NCBI GenBank assembly: GCA_964409775.1
Contig: CAYPEI010000003.1
Span: 62,001 to 126,000 of the forward strand
Direction of reading: 5' to 3'
Source of the DNA: JAHBXL01 sp964409775
GTDB lineage: Bacteria > Planctomycetota > Phycisphaerae > Phycisphaerales > UBA1924
DNA length: 64,000 bases
Shown here: positions 25,768-33,527 of the stretch, one piece after another
Position numbering within the stretch: position 1 is the first letter of the stretch
Layout of the letters: the number at the start of each line of letters is the position of its first letter
The notes under the pieces: model-generated
What the model was told of the DNA's origin: nothing
The model's input: only the letters and a program-made list of their open reading frames with translations
Database searches by the model: none
Position numbers and translations under genes: made by a program

Positions 25768-26880
25768 ATGACCACGTGCGTGAACCCGACTTCGACGACG
25801 CCCGGCACGTTTCCCTATGCCGGGTTCGCACCCTTCCCAGGTAACTATCCGGCCAACACCCCGGCCGCATTCCAGCAGACTCCCGGCTTCTACGGCTTCA
25901 CCAATACCACCACGCCGACCGGCTGGACCAACCCACAGTGGCCGACGACGCCCTGGCCCACGAACACCGCGCCGTTCTACGGCACGCCGGTGAACATCCC
26001 GACCTTCGGCTATCCGGCGACGACCCCGTGGACCGGCAACCCCGCGTTCGCGACCACGCCGTGGACGAATCCCTACGCCTGGGCGCCGACGAACACGTTT
26101 GTCCCGGTCAACCCGTTCTGGACCGGCACGACCAACCCCGCCTTCTTCGCCTTCAACCCCTGCACCCAGTGGACCGGCGCGCCCGCCGCCCAGTATCCGT
26201 GGAACACCACGCCCTTCAATGGCTGGAACACGCCGACGCCCTCCACGCCCATCACCTTCCAGAACTCCTGGCCGACGCCGTGGACCACCAACTACGGCCC
26301 CACCTCGAACTCCTTCACGAACTCCACGCCCTTCGTCGGCAACTACACCCCGGCGTTCACGCCCTTCACCAACACGTTCGCGAATCCGACCGGCACCGGC
26401 TGGGGCACCCTCGCCGCGGCGATCAACCTGCTCAGCCAGCCCAACCAGTGGTTCCCCACCGGCCCGACGAACTTCACCACGCCGAACACGAACCCCTACA
26501 CCACGACCACGCCGTGGACCGGCGCCTACCCCAACGTCAACGGGTTCACGCCGACTGCTCCGTTCGGCTTCGGCACACCCACGCCGATCACGAACACCTT
26601 TCCGACTCCCTGGTGGAACAACACGCCCACCTTCAACACCACGCCGTTCTTCGGTTTCAATCCGAACTTCGGCTATGGCGCGTACCCCACCTCGTTCTCC
26701 AACACGCCCTGGGGCGGCACCACGCCCAACTACGGCGTGAACCCGCAGCAGGGCACGACGCCCACGGGCTTCACCCCGCCCTACACGCCCGGCTTCACCC
26801 CCGCCTCGCCCACCGGCACCGTGCCCACCACGCGCACCGGAATCCAGAACGGCGACGGTTCCTACCGCAACGCGGCCTGA
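25768..26880 (+). CDS. Nearly chargeless T/P/N/G/F/W-rich low-complexity protein
   Basis: A 370-residue protein of a kind I do not recognise. It contains no Lys, Glu or His, one Asp, two Arg (both near the C-terminus) and only three Leu, yet is packed with Thr, Pro, Asn, Gly, Phe, Trp and Tyr. Short motifs recur irregularly: 'TPWT', 'TTPWTN', 'NTTPF', 'PFTNTF'. The only aliphatic stretch is 'GTLAAAINLLSQPNQW' near residue 215. There is no signal peptide or TM segment. ATG at 25768 with AAAGGAG 8 bases upstream; the longer in-frame reading from 25699 is rejected. A strong terminator follows at 26949, so it is a self-contained unit. Composition suggests a disordered, aromatic-sticker-rich or fibrous/structural protein. 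Confidence 0.8.
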   Translation: MTTCVNPTSTTPGTFPYAGFAPFPGNYPANTPAAFQQTPGFYGFTNTTTPTGWTNPQWPTTPWPTNTAPFYGTPVNIPTFGYPATTPWTGNPAFATTPWTNPYAWAPTNTFVPVNPFWTGTTNPAFFAFNPCTQWTGAPAAQYPWNTTPFNGWNTPTPSTPITFQNSWPTPWTTNYGPTSNSFTNSTPFVGNYTPAFTPFTNTFANPTGTGWGTLAAAINLLSQPNQWFPTGPTNFTTPNTNPYTTTTPWTGAYPNVNGFTPTAPFGFGTPTPITNTFPTPWWNNTPTFNTTPFFGFNPNFGYGAYPTSFSNTPWGGTTPNYGVNPQQGTTPTGFTPPYTPGFTPASPTGTVPTTRTGIQNGDGSYRNAA

Positions 26881-26948
26881 ACTCCGCCCCGCTCCGCACA
26901 CACCCGCGCCGCCACGACGCGGCCGCCAATCTGCGCACGGACGCGCGC

Positions 26949-26984
26949 ACGCCCCGGGACCCAACCCCGGGGCGTTCTGCTTTC
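26949..26984 (+). terminator. Rho-independent terminator of the low-complexity gene
   Basis: ACGCCCCGGG (26949-26958), seven-base loop, CCCGGGGCGT (26966-26975), followed by TCTGCTTT. It also overlaps the 3' end of the convergent smpB gene and may serve both. Confidence 0.7.
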
Positions 26985-27552
26985 AGCGGCGGCGTGACAT
27001 CGCCCGATCGATCTCCCGTTTCACCTCGCGCTTCGCGATCGCCTCGCGCTTGTCCCCCTTCGTCCGGCCCCGCGCAAGCCCCACCAGCATCTTCGCCACC
27101 CCGTTCTTGAAGTAGATCTTCAGCGGGATCAGCGTCACACCCTCCGCCTGCACCTCGCGGCAGAGTTTCGTCAGTTCGCGCTTGTGGCACAGCAACTTCC
27201 GCGTCCGCGTCGGATGGTGCTGCCCCACCGCGCCCTTCGGTCCCGCCGGCGGATACTCCGCGATGTTCACGCCGTGCAGCCACAGGCCCGGCTCCGCATA
27301 GCGCGCCCGTGTCGATTTCTTACCCTTGTTCGCAACGCCCACCCGCCGCGAGCCGTCCTCGGCGCGCACATACCCCTCCGCCAGCGACACCTTCCCGTCG
27401 CGGATGGACTTCACCTCCGAGCCCCACAGCATCATGCCCACCTCGAGCGTGTCCAGGATCTCGTAGTCGTGCCGCGCCTTCCGGTTCTCGATCGTCCGGG
27501 GGTCGTTCTGGTGGGCGTCCTGCCCGCGCCGTTGTTTGCCGCCCTTGGACAT
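26983..27552 (-). CDS. smpB: SsrA-binding protein SmpB
   Basis: SmpB binds tmRNA and brings it to stalled ribosomes for trans-translation. This copy is 189 residues, somewhat longer than the usual ~160 because of a basic N-terminal extension. Core motifs: 'NRKARHDYEILDTLEVGMML' and 'WGSEVKSIRDGKVSLAEGYV', then 'RTRKLLCHKRELTKL', 'EGVTLIPLKIYFKNG' and the basic tail 'KGDKREAIAKREVKREIDR' that follows tmRNA into the decoding site. Start ATG at 27552. The frame stays open upstream to 30120, antisense to the ABC transporter; this extension is rejected. The ssrA gene itself is not in the window. Confidence 0.95.
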   Translation of the reverse strand: MSKGGKQRRGQDAHQNDPRTIENRKARHDYEILDTLEVGMMLWGSEVKSIRDGKVSLAEGYVRAEDGSRRVGVANKGKKSTRARYAEPGLWLHGVNIAEYPPAGPKGAVGQHHPTRTRKLLCHKRELTKLCREVQAEGVTLIPLKIYFKNGVAKMLVGLARGRTKGDKREAIAKREVKREIDRAMSRRR

Positions 27553-27615
27553 GGTGCCAACTCTACGCGCCCGGTTTCGTTTGACACCCGCCGCGCCCGC
27601 CCGTACGTTCCCGCC

Positions 27616-28461
27616 ATGCTCCGGCTCGACAACCTGCACAAGCGGTTCGGCAGCGTGACAGCCCTTGACGGGCTGTCCCTCACTGTTCCCCGCGGCAGCG
27701 TGTTCGGCCTCCTCGGACCCAACGGCGCGGGCAAAACCACCGCCATCAGCATCGCCGTCGGCCTGCTCCGGCCCGACTCCGGCTCCGTCGATCTCGACGG
27801 CGCCGGCTCGCCGATCGACCCTGCCGTCCGCCGCCGCATCGGCGTCGCGCCCCAGGCCATCGCCCTCTACGACGACATGACCGCGATGGAGAACCTCGAG
27901 TTCTTCGCCACGCTCTACGAACTCGACCGCCCCTCCCGGCGAGACCGGTCCCGGGCGCTCCTCGCCCGCGTCGGCCTCACCGACCGCGCCGGCGATCGCG
28001 TCAAGGGATACTCCGGCGGCATGAAGCGCCGACTCAACCTCGCCGCCGCCCTCATCCACGACCCGCCCGTCGTCCTCCTCGACGAGCCCACCGCCGGCGT
28101 CGATCCCCAGTCCCGCAACGCCATCCTCGACCTCGTCCTCTCCCTGCGCGATGAAGGACGCACCGTCGTCTACACCACCCACTACATGGAAGAGGCCCAG
28201 CGCATATGCGACCGCGTCGCCATCGTCGACCACGGAAAGGTCCTCGCCGAAGGGTCCGTCGACCAGTTGATCGCGTCCCTCGGCGGCGCCAGCATCGTCA
28301 CCATCCAGACCGACAGCGAGCAGGTCCGCATCGAGACCGCCGACCCCGTCGCCGAACTCTCGGTCCGCCTCCGCTCCCCCGACATCCGCGGCATCCGCGT
28401 CGACCGCCCCGACCTCGAGAGCGTCTTCCTCCACCTCACCGGTCGAAGCCTGCGAGACTGA
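27616..28461 (+). CDS. ABC transporter ATP-binding protein
   Basis: A 281-residue ATPase of an ABC-2 type exporter. Walker A 'LLGPNGAGKTTAISI' (~residues 35-49), Q-loop region 'GVAPQAIALYDDMTAMENL', signature 'GYSGGMKRRLNLAAALIHDP', Walker B 'VVLLDEPTAGVDPQSR' and H-loop 'VVYTTHYMEEAQRICDR'. ATG at 27616 divergent from smpB by 63 bases; the upstream in-frame ORF overlaps smpB antisense and is rejected. The permease begins immediately after the stop (28462), so the two are one transcription unit and together form a drug-, polysaccharide- or Na-type exporter of unknown substrate. Confidence 0.93.
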   Translation: MLRLDNLHKRFGSVTALDGLSLTVPRGSVFGLLGPNGAGKTTAISIAVGLLRPDSGSVDLDGAGSPIDPAVRRRIGVAPQAIALYDDMTAMENLEFFATLYELDRPSRRDRSRALLARVGLTDRAGDRVKGYSGGMKRRLNLAAALIHDPPVVLLDEPTAGVDPQSRNAILDLVLSLRDEGRTVVYTTHYMEEAQRICDRVAIVDHGKVLAEGSVDQLIASLGGASIVTIQTDSEQVRIETADPVAELSVRLRSPDIRGIRVDRPDLESVFLHLTGRSLRD

Positions 28462-29763
28462 ATGAACTCCGCACTCGCCATCGCCCTCAAGGACATCCGC
28501 CTCCTCACGCGCGACCGCATGGGGTTCTTCTTCACCTTCTTCTTCCCGCTCCTCATCGCCATCTTCTTCGGCGCCGTCTTCCAGCAGGGCGGCGGCCCTG
28601 CGGGCATCCCCGTTGCCATCGTCGACCTCGACGCAACGCCGGAGTCCCGCGACTTCGCCACGCAACTCGCCGAGGGAGGCGAACTTTCCGTCACCGCCGG
28701 TCTCACACGCGACGAGGCCGAGGCCGCGGTCAGATCCGGAAGACTCCGAGCGGTCATCATCCTCCAGCAGGGCTTCGGTGACGCCCGCAAACACCCCTTC
28801 TGGGGCAAGCCGATGAAGATCGAGATCGGTGTCGATCCGTCCCGCGCCGCCCTCGCTTCCATGCTCAACGGCATCGTCACCAAGCACGCATTCCAGGGCT
28901 TCACCGACCTCTTCACAAAGCCCGGCGCAATGCGGGCCCAGGTCCGCGACTCCCTGGAACTCATGCGCAAGGATGCCCAACTCCCCGCGCCCATGCGCCC
29001 GATCTTCGAGCGCTTCTTCAACTCTCTGGATTCGATGCTCGCCGCTGTCGATTCCCCGACCGCCGACGCCGATGGATCCGCTGACGCCTCCGGCCCGTCG
29101 TCGCCCGCGGGCGGTTGGAAGCCCGTCGACATCGTCACCCGCGAAATCACCGGACAGAAGCGGGACCTCCCCGCCAACAGTTTCGCCCTCACCTTCCCCC
29201 AGGGCATCATCTGGGGCATGATGGGCTGCGCCCTCAGTTTCGCCATCACCCTCGTCATGGAACGAACCCGCGGCACGCTCATCCGGCTCCGCGTCGCGCC
29301 CCTCTCCCGCGCTCACCTCCTCGCCGGGAAGGCCATCGGCTGCTTCATCGTCACGTTCTCCGTCGCCGCGCTGCTGATGGTCGTCGCACGTTTCGTGTTC
29401 AATGTCCAGCCCACTTCCTATTTCATCCTCGCCGCCGCGATCGCCTGCTCCTCGATCTGCTTCGTCGGCATCATGATGCTTCTTGCCGCCGTCAGCCGCA
29501 CCGAGGCCGCCGGAAACGGCCTCGGCTGGGGCGTCCTGCTCCTGTTCTCCATGATCGGGGGCGGCATGGTCCCCCTCGAGTTCCTCCCCGGCTTCATCAA
29601 GTCCCTCAGCGTCATCAGCCCCATCCGCTGGTCCCTCCTCGCGCTCGAGGGCGGCGTCTTCCGCGGCTTCGGGCCCGTCGAAGCGGCCCTGCCGTGCGGC
29701 ATCCTCCTGGCCATCGGCACCCTCTCGTTCTTTCTCGGAACCCGCCTGTTCCGCCTCGATTGA
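28462..29763 (+). CDS. ABC-2 type permease
   Basis: A 433-residue membrane subunit partnering the ATPase directly upstream (zero intergenic bases). N-terminal TM at about 20-43 ('FFFTFFFPLLIAIFFGAVF'), a large extracytoplasmic domain (~50-240), then five TM segments, starting with 'PQGIIWGMMGCALSFAITLV' and including 'GWGVLLLFSMIGGGMVPLEF', the conserved ABC-2 family stretch before the last TM. The motif 'ERTRGTLIRLRVAPLSR' follows TM2, as in DrrB/YhhJ-type permeases. Substrate unknown. Confidence 0.92.
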   Translation: MNSALAIALKDIRLLTRDRMGFFFTFFFPLLIAIFFGAVFQQGGGPAGIPVAIVDLDATPESRDFATQLAEGGELSVTAGLTRDEAEAAVRSGRLRAVIILQQGFGDARKHPFWGKPMKIEIGVDPSRAALASMLNGIVTKHAFQGFTDLFTKPGAMRAQVRDSLELMRKDAQLPAPMRPIFERFFNSLDSMLAAVDSPTADADGSADASGPSSPAGGWKPVDIVTREITGQKRDLPANSFALTFPQGIIWGMMGCALSFAITLVMERTRGTLIRLRVAPLSRAHLLAGKAIGCFIVTFSVAALLMVVARFVFNVQPTSYFILAAAIACSSICFVGIMMLLAAVSRTEAAGNGLGWGVLLLFSMIGGGMVPLEFLPGFIKSLSVISPIRWSLLALEGGVFRGFGPVEAALPCGILLAIGTLSFFLGTRLFRLD

Positions 29764-29891
29764 GCCGCTTTCCCGCCTCTCCGCCGCGCACCGGAACGGG
29801 GACGGTGGGGATGGAAAAGAGGGCAGCCAAGCGCGGGGGGTGGGTGGGGCGGAGCGGGGAGTGGGGGAGAGACGGGAGTGGGGGGGTTCCC

Positions 29892-29921
29892 TTGCGGCCA
29901 TGCGGGCCGAGCGGCTATACT
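29892..29921 (+). promoter_or_regulatory. Sigma-70-like promoter of candidate small RNA
   Basis: TTGCGG (29892-29897), 18-base spacer, TATACT (29916-29921), a near-consensus housekeeping promoter in an intergenic region with no downstream + strand gene. Predicted transcript start near 29928. Confidence 0.5.
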
Positions 29922-29927
29922 CCGCGG

Positions 29928-30013
29928 ACCTCTTCTCTTGGGGGACCTCGCGAGGGAGACCCCACGCAACGACGGGCACGAGCGGCATGAAAGTGCCGCT
30001 CGTGTTCTTTTTT
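29928..30013 (+). ncRNA. Candidate small RNA, ~86 nt
   Basis: Between the 3' end of the ABC permease (29763) and the convergent rhodanese gene (30050) there is a promoter-like pair, an 86-base stretch without coding character, and a textbook intrinsic terminator. The 5' part can fold around GGGG (29941-29944) with CCCC near 29960 and the inner CCTCGCGAGG. It does not match 4.5S/SRP, 6S, tmRNA or RNase P in size or motif. It could alternatively be no more than the distal terminator of the ABC operon, but the promoter argues for an independent unit. Confidence 0.45.
29977..30013 (+). terminator. Strong intrinsic terminator
   Basis: Perfect 11-base stem CACGAGCGGCA / TGCCGCTCGTG with a TGAAAG loop, followed by TTCTTTTTT. 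The clearest intrinsic terminator in the window. Confidence 0.9.
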
Positions 30014-30049
30014 GCTCCGCCGCGTTGTCCCTGAACTCGGCAGCCGTGG

Positions 30050-30448
30050 TCAATAGCGGGCAACGCTCGGATCGATATCCGTCGCCCACAGGTCAATCCC
30101 GCCCGCCATCGATCGCACATCCGTGAACCCCAGCGCCCGCAGCGCCGCCGCCACCCGCAGCGACCGCCGCCCGTGGTGGCAATACACGATCACGGGGTGC
30201 GACCTCCCGCCCTCTTCATCCTCGAGTTCATCCGCCCGCCGCTCGGTCTCTTCCATCGGCAGGTGCACCGCACCCGCGATCCGGCACAGGTCCCACTCGT
30301 CCGAGCGCCGGCAATCCACCAGCAGCGGCCGCACACCCGTGGCCGATGTCATCATCTCGCGGACCTGCCGCGGCGTCACTTCCCAGTCCGCCCGAAACGG
30401 ATACCCCGCCGGCAGGCCGCTGCCCCCGGCGCCCGATGCTGCGCTCAC
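30050..30448 (-). CDS. Rhodanese-like sulfurtransferase
   Basis: A 132-residue single-domain rhodanese: 'RPLLVDCRRSDEWDLCRIAG' then 'AVHLPMEE', and the active-site loop 'VIVYCHHGRRSLRVAAAL' with the catalytic Cys persulfide site (CxxGxRS), closing with 'GFTDVRSMAGGIDLW'. Rhodaneses carry sulfane sulfur for cofactor or tRNA modification. The GTG start at 30448 overlaps the TGA of the upstream lipoprotein gene (GTGA), which suggests coupling; longer upstream readings lie inside the lipoprotein gene. Confidence 0.88.
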   Translation of the reverse strand: MSAASGAGGSGLPAGYPFRADWEVTPRQVREMMTSATGVRPLLVDCRRSDEWDLCRIAGAVHLPMEETERRADELEDEEGGRSHPVIVYCHHGRRSLRVAAALRALGFTDVRSMAGGIDLWATDIDPSVARY

Positions 30449-31023
30449 TTGCCGTCCCCGCGCCCGGCGGCATCGCTCGGCGCCGGCTTCAGGATCAGAT
30501 CCGCACGGGCAGCGCGCGCCCACGACGAACCCGGTTCCCGCTCATACGGCTCCAGTCCGTTGTCCACGGTCTTCCACATCCCGCTCTGCCACACCCGCGC
30601 CGTGAAGAACAGCACGATGTCCCCCGCCGCCGCGAACGGCGCGACCAGCGCCTCGCCCACCTGCGCGTTCGTGCTCGCCGTCGTCACGCTGTCCAGCGCC
30701 GTCGCCGAAGTCGGGTACTTCCCCGCGTTCCGCGGAATGCCCGCGTCATACCGGACCGTCCGCGTGTAGATGGGCTGGTGCTGCGGCTGCGTGCTGCGCG
30801 CGATGATCTCCGTCACCGGCCAGTCCGTCCGGTCCAGCGACGTTGTCGCCGGGCCCGGGTCCGACACGCTGTGATCCGTTGCTTCCGGCGCAGCCGCGTA
30901 GAAGTTGTCCGGCGCCCACGCCCGCGCGATCGCCTCATCGCTGTTGGTCGTGTACCACTTCGAGCATCCGCCCGCCATCAGAACGCAGGCGGTCAAACAC
31001 AGCGGTAACGGGCTGGCCTTCAT
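30445..31023 (-). CDS. Putative lipoprotein, unknown function
   Basis: A 192-residue exported protein with lipoprotein signal: 'LPLCLTACVLMAGGCSKWY', where MAGGC is a good lipobox with the lipidated Cys at residue 20. The rest is soluble, with no recognised domain; a hydrophobic stretch near residues 127-146 ('LVAPFAAAGDIVLFFTARVW') may be membrane-interacting. ATG at 31023 is preferred over an upstream GTG/ATG because it places the signal peptide properly. Coupled by GTGA to the rhodanese gene downstream. Confidence 0.75.
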   Translation of the reverse strand: MKASPLPLCLTACVLMAGGCSKWYTTNSDEAIARAWAPDNFYAAAPEATDHSVSDPGPATTSLDRTDWPVTEIIARSTQPQHQPIYTRTVRYDAGIPRNAGKYPTSATALDSVTTASTNAQVGEALVAPFAAAGDIVLFFTARVWQSGMWKTVDNGLEPYEREPGSSWARAARADLILKPAPSDAAGRGDGK

Positions 31024-31077
31024 GGCGGAGACTCCTGTCCCCAAGCGTACACCCCGACCACCCTCCGCGGCGGCCTT

Positions 31078-31773
31078 TCAGTCCCCGCCGCGCTGCCCGC
31101 CCCGCCCCAGCACCGCCGCCACCGCCTCCCGCGCCGTGTGCTCATCAAAGCCCCGACGCGACAGAAACCCCAGCACCCGCCGCCGGCGAACCTCAGCCTC
31201 CAGGCCCGGCGGGAGTTTGCGCACCTGTGTCCGAGCGGCCAGCATCGCCAGTTCCAGCGGCGTCTCCCTCCGCGCCGACACCGCCGCCTCCGCCGCGCGG
31301 CGTGCCTCGCCGGAGTCGATTCCTCGCCGCGCCACCCGCGCCACCACCCGCATCCGGCCCACCGCCCGCGCCGCCTCGCGCCCCGCGACGTTCGCCGCCA
31401 ATCGCGCATCGTCGATCCACCCCAACTCCACGAACCGGTCCACGACCCCCCGCGCATACCCGGCCTCCGCCCCCGCCCGGCGCAGCAACGCGCCCGCCTC
31501 CATCCGGCTCAGCGCACGCACCGCGAGCCGCGCTCGGAGTTTCTGGCCCGCCCGGCAGTTCGTCGCCGCGCGCTCCAGCCGCACCACCGCATCCGCGCCG
31601 AGCACGCTCCCCGCCGTCAGCCCCAGTTCCGCGGCATCCGCCTCCTCGATCCGCCAGGGCTTGTGCCCGCGCACCCGCACCAGCACGCACCCCGCCTTCG
31701 CCGGGTCCGGACGCACCTCCGACACCACCGAACCCGCCCCGGGAGGCGACGGAGCCCCTTTGGCCTTCTTCAT
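31078..31773 (-). CDS. recX: RecX-family regulator
   Basis: A 231-residue protein with the three-helix RecX repeats: 'ALRALSRMEAGALLRRAGAE'-like first repeat (here 'AVRALSRMEAGALLRR'), 'VVDRFVELGWIDDARLAANV' (the diagnostic L.E.G.idD.r.A segment), and 'RRVLGFLSRRGFDEHTAREA' near the C-terminus. RecX binds RecA filaments and limits recombination. An N-terminal ~60-residue non-repeat part is present, as in some planctomycete homologues. ATG at 31773; upstream in-frame sequence overlaps the TPR gene. recA is not in the window. Confidence 0.82.
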   Translation of the reverse strand: MKKAKGAPSPPGAGSVVSEVRPDPAKAGCVLVRVRGHKPWRIEEADAAELGLTAGSVLGADAVVRLERAATNCRAGQKLRARLAVRALSRMEAGALLRRAGAEAGYARGVVDRFVELGWIDDARLAANVAGREAARAVGRMRVVARVARRGIDSGEARRAAEAAVSARRETPLELAMLAARTQVRKLPPGLEAEVRRRRVLGFLSRRGFDEHTAREAVAAVLGRGGQRGGD

Positions 31774-31796
31774 GGTTCGCGCTGCGCGGATCGGCT

Positions 31797-32117
31797 TCAC
31801 GTGATCTGATCCAGGAGCGCCCCGATCTCCCCGATCGCCTTCTGATCCTTCGCGGCCTTCGCCGCCGCCATCCCGCTCCGCAGCGTCGCCGCCGCCTCGT
31901 CCGTCCGGTTCAGCGAGATCAGCGACATCGCCTTGTGGTAATACGCATACAGATACGCCGGATCCGCCGCGAGGCACCGGTCGTAATACCCGATCGCCGA
32001 GCCGTGATCCTCATCCGTCCCGATCTTCGCGTGCTCCTGTGCCAGGCCGTACAGCACGAACGCGTCGTTCGGATCGGTCTCCAGCATCGCCGACAGTTTT
32101 TCCAGTCTTGGTGTCAT
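31797..32117 (-). CDS. Small TPR protein
   Basis: A 106-residue soluble protein made of tetratricopeptide-like helices: 'LEKLSAMLETDPNDAFVLYG' then 'LAQEHAKIG', a second with 'AIGYYDRCLAADPAYLYAYY', and a third 'KAMSLISLNRTDEAAATLRS'. TPRs are protein-protein interaction scaffolds; partner unknown. It precedes recX by 23 bases on the same strand, so both are probably in one transcript. Divergent from the 3-hydroxybutyryl-CoA dehydrogenase. Confidence 0.82.
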   Translation of the reverse strand: MTPRLEKLSAMLETDPNDAFVLYGLAQEHAKIGTDEDHGSAIGYYDRCLAADPAYLYAYYHKAMSLISLNRTDEAAATLRSGMAAAKAAKDQKAIGEIGALLDQIT

Positions 32118-32249
32118 CGCTTCCCCGCTCGTGTTGATCCACGCGGCAGGCCGTCAGACTCGCGGCCCGCCTCCACCGTTCTATCCTACAACACGAACGC
32201 CCGGACCGGTTGCGCCGAGCGCATTGACGATTTGCGGATGGAGATGTCC

Positions 32250-33143
32250 ATGCACGGAATCAAGACAGTCGGAGTCATCGGGGCCGGACAGATGGGCGGC
32301 GGCATCGCCCAGGTCAGCGCTGTCGCCGGGTTCACCACCCTTGTTTACGACGCCTTCCCCAAGTCTCTCGACAAGTGCAGGGCCGACCACGAGAAGCGCC
32401 TCGCCCGCGATGTTGAAAAGCAGAAACTCTCGCAGGCCCAGGCCGATGCCGCTCGCGAGAAACTCCGCTACGTCTCCAGCCTCGAATCGTTCGCCGACTG
32501 CGACATCGTCATCGAGGCCGTCGTCGAGGATGTCAAAGTCAAGACCGCCCTCTTCACCCAACTCGCCGAGATGTTCGCGAAGATCCCCGGCCGCCAGATC
32601 CTCGCCTCCAACACCAGCAGCATCTCCATCACGCAGATCGCCGCCGCGTGCAACGCCATCAAGGGCGCAAGCGTCGCCGCGCCCGAGCAGATCATCGGCA
32701 TGCACTTCTTCAACCCTGTCCCCGTGATGAAACTCGTTGAGGTCATCAACGGCCTTTCCACCAGCGAAGAGACCACCCGGCGCACCATCGCCCTCGCCGA
32801 GGCCATGGGCAAGACCGCCATCCCCGCCAACGACCGCCCCGGTTTCGTCAGCAACCGCGTCCTCATGCCCATGATCAACGAGGCCTTCTACGCCTGGATG
32901 GAGGGCGTCGCCAAGCCCGAGGACATCGACGGCATCATGAAACTCGGCTGCAACTTCCCCATGGGCCCGCTCAACCTCGCCGACTTCATCGGCCTCGATA
33001 CCTGCGTCCACATCATGGATGTCCTCGCCGACGGCCTCAACAACGACCGCTACCGCGCCTGCCCGCTGCTGAAGCAACTCGTCACCGCGGGCCGCCTCGG
33101 CGTCAAGTCCGGCCGCGGCGTGTTCGACTACACCAAGAAGTGA
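32250..33143 (+). CDS. hbd: 3-hydroxybutyryl-CoA dehydrogenase
   Basis: A ~297-residue NAD(P)-dependent dehydrogenase interconverting acetoacetyl-CoA and 3-hydroxybutyryl-CoA (butyrate/PHB or fatty-acid metabolism). Rossmann motif 'VGVIGAGQMGGGIAQVSA' at the N-terminus; 'DIVIEAVVEDVKVKTALF'; catalytic region 'IIGMHFFNPVPVMKLVEVI' (His-Glu pair); 'NDRPGFVSNRVLMPMINEAF'; C-terminal 'MGPLNLADFIGLD' and 'GRLGVKSGRGVFDY'. Starts at 32238, 32244 and 32250 are all in frame; 32250 is chosen because GGAG lies 6 bases before it and it aligns with family starts. A single gene, with no thiolase or crotonase beside it. Confidence 0.93.
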   Translation: MHGIKTVGVIGAGQMGGGIAQVSAVAGFTTLVYDAFPKSLDKCRADHEKRLARDVEKQKLSQAQADAAREKLRYVSSLESFADCDIVIEAVVEDVKVKTALFTQLAEMFAKIPGRQILASNTSSISITQIAAACNAIKGASVAAPEQIIGMHFFNPVPVMKLVEVINGLSTSEETTRRTIALAEAMGKTAIPANDRPGFVSNRVLMPMINEAFYAWMEGVAKPEDIDGIMKLGCNFPMGPLNLADFIGLDTCVHIMDVLADGLNNDRYRACPLLKQLVTAGRLGVKSGRGVFDYTKK

Positions 33144-33527
33144 GTCAGGTGAGTTCACCAAGTCAGCGGCTGTGTCATCGCGCTGCAGCGCGATCGTGAC
33201 GGCGCGTCCGCGTACGCGTCGCGTCCTTCCCTAGCCTGCGAAGCAGGCACAGGTCGTTTGCCACGCGGCTTGCCGCGTGGAACGCGTCAGGCAGCATGCT
33301 CTACCTCTGTGGGAAGTTCCTGAGCCTGTGGAGCAGGCGTAGGCACGAGCGCACGGGCGGGCGGGCGATTCATCTTCCGGTTCTTCAACCCTCAATTCCG
33401 CGTTCATCCGCGTTGATCCGCGGCTTTCCTCTTCTCTTCTTTCCCCGCCTTCCCGCGCGGCTCCGCGCCTCTGCGCGAGGCTTTCTCCTCTTTATCCGTG
33501 CTGATCCGCGTCATCCGTGGCGGTATT
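33144..33527. repeat. Intergenic region with four short hairpins and 'GATCCGCG' tracts
   Basis: The gap between convergent hbd and SDR genes. Perfect palindromes: ATCGCGCTGCAGCGCGAT (33177-33194); GCCTGC-N3-GCAGGC (33234-33248); CCACGCGGCTTGCCGCGTGG (33261-33280); GCCTG-N5-CAGGC (33324-33338). From about 33390 to 33527 follows a pyrimidine-rich tract with repeated 'ATCCGCG' words ('TCATCCGCGTTGATCCGCGG' and later 'GATCCGCGTCATCCGTGG'). No gene is visible. Any of the hairpins could act as terminator, but none has a T-run. Confidence 0.65.

Noticed and set aside
25441..26964. 507-residue minus-strand ORF over the low-complexity gene
   Set aside because: It is the antisense of a high-GC gene with skewed codons; the product is Arg/Gly-rich with no motif, whereas the + strand gene has a ribosome site and terminator.
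29928..30013. Candidate RNA as 4.5S/SRP or 6S RNA
   Set aside because: Lacks the conserved SRP tetraloop region (GGAAG/AGCAG type) and is too short for 6S.
27553..30120. Upstream in-frame extension of smpB (ORF of 1,045 codons)
   Set aside because: Antisense to both ABC transporter genes; SmpB homologues begin near 27552 and the extension is composition-driven (Asp/Gly/Glu-rich).
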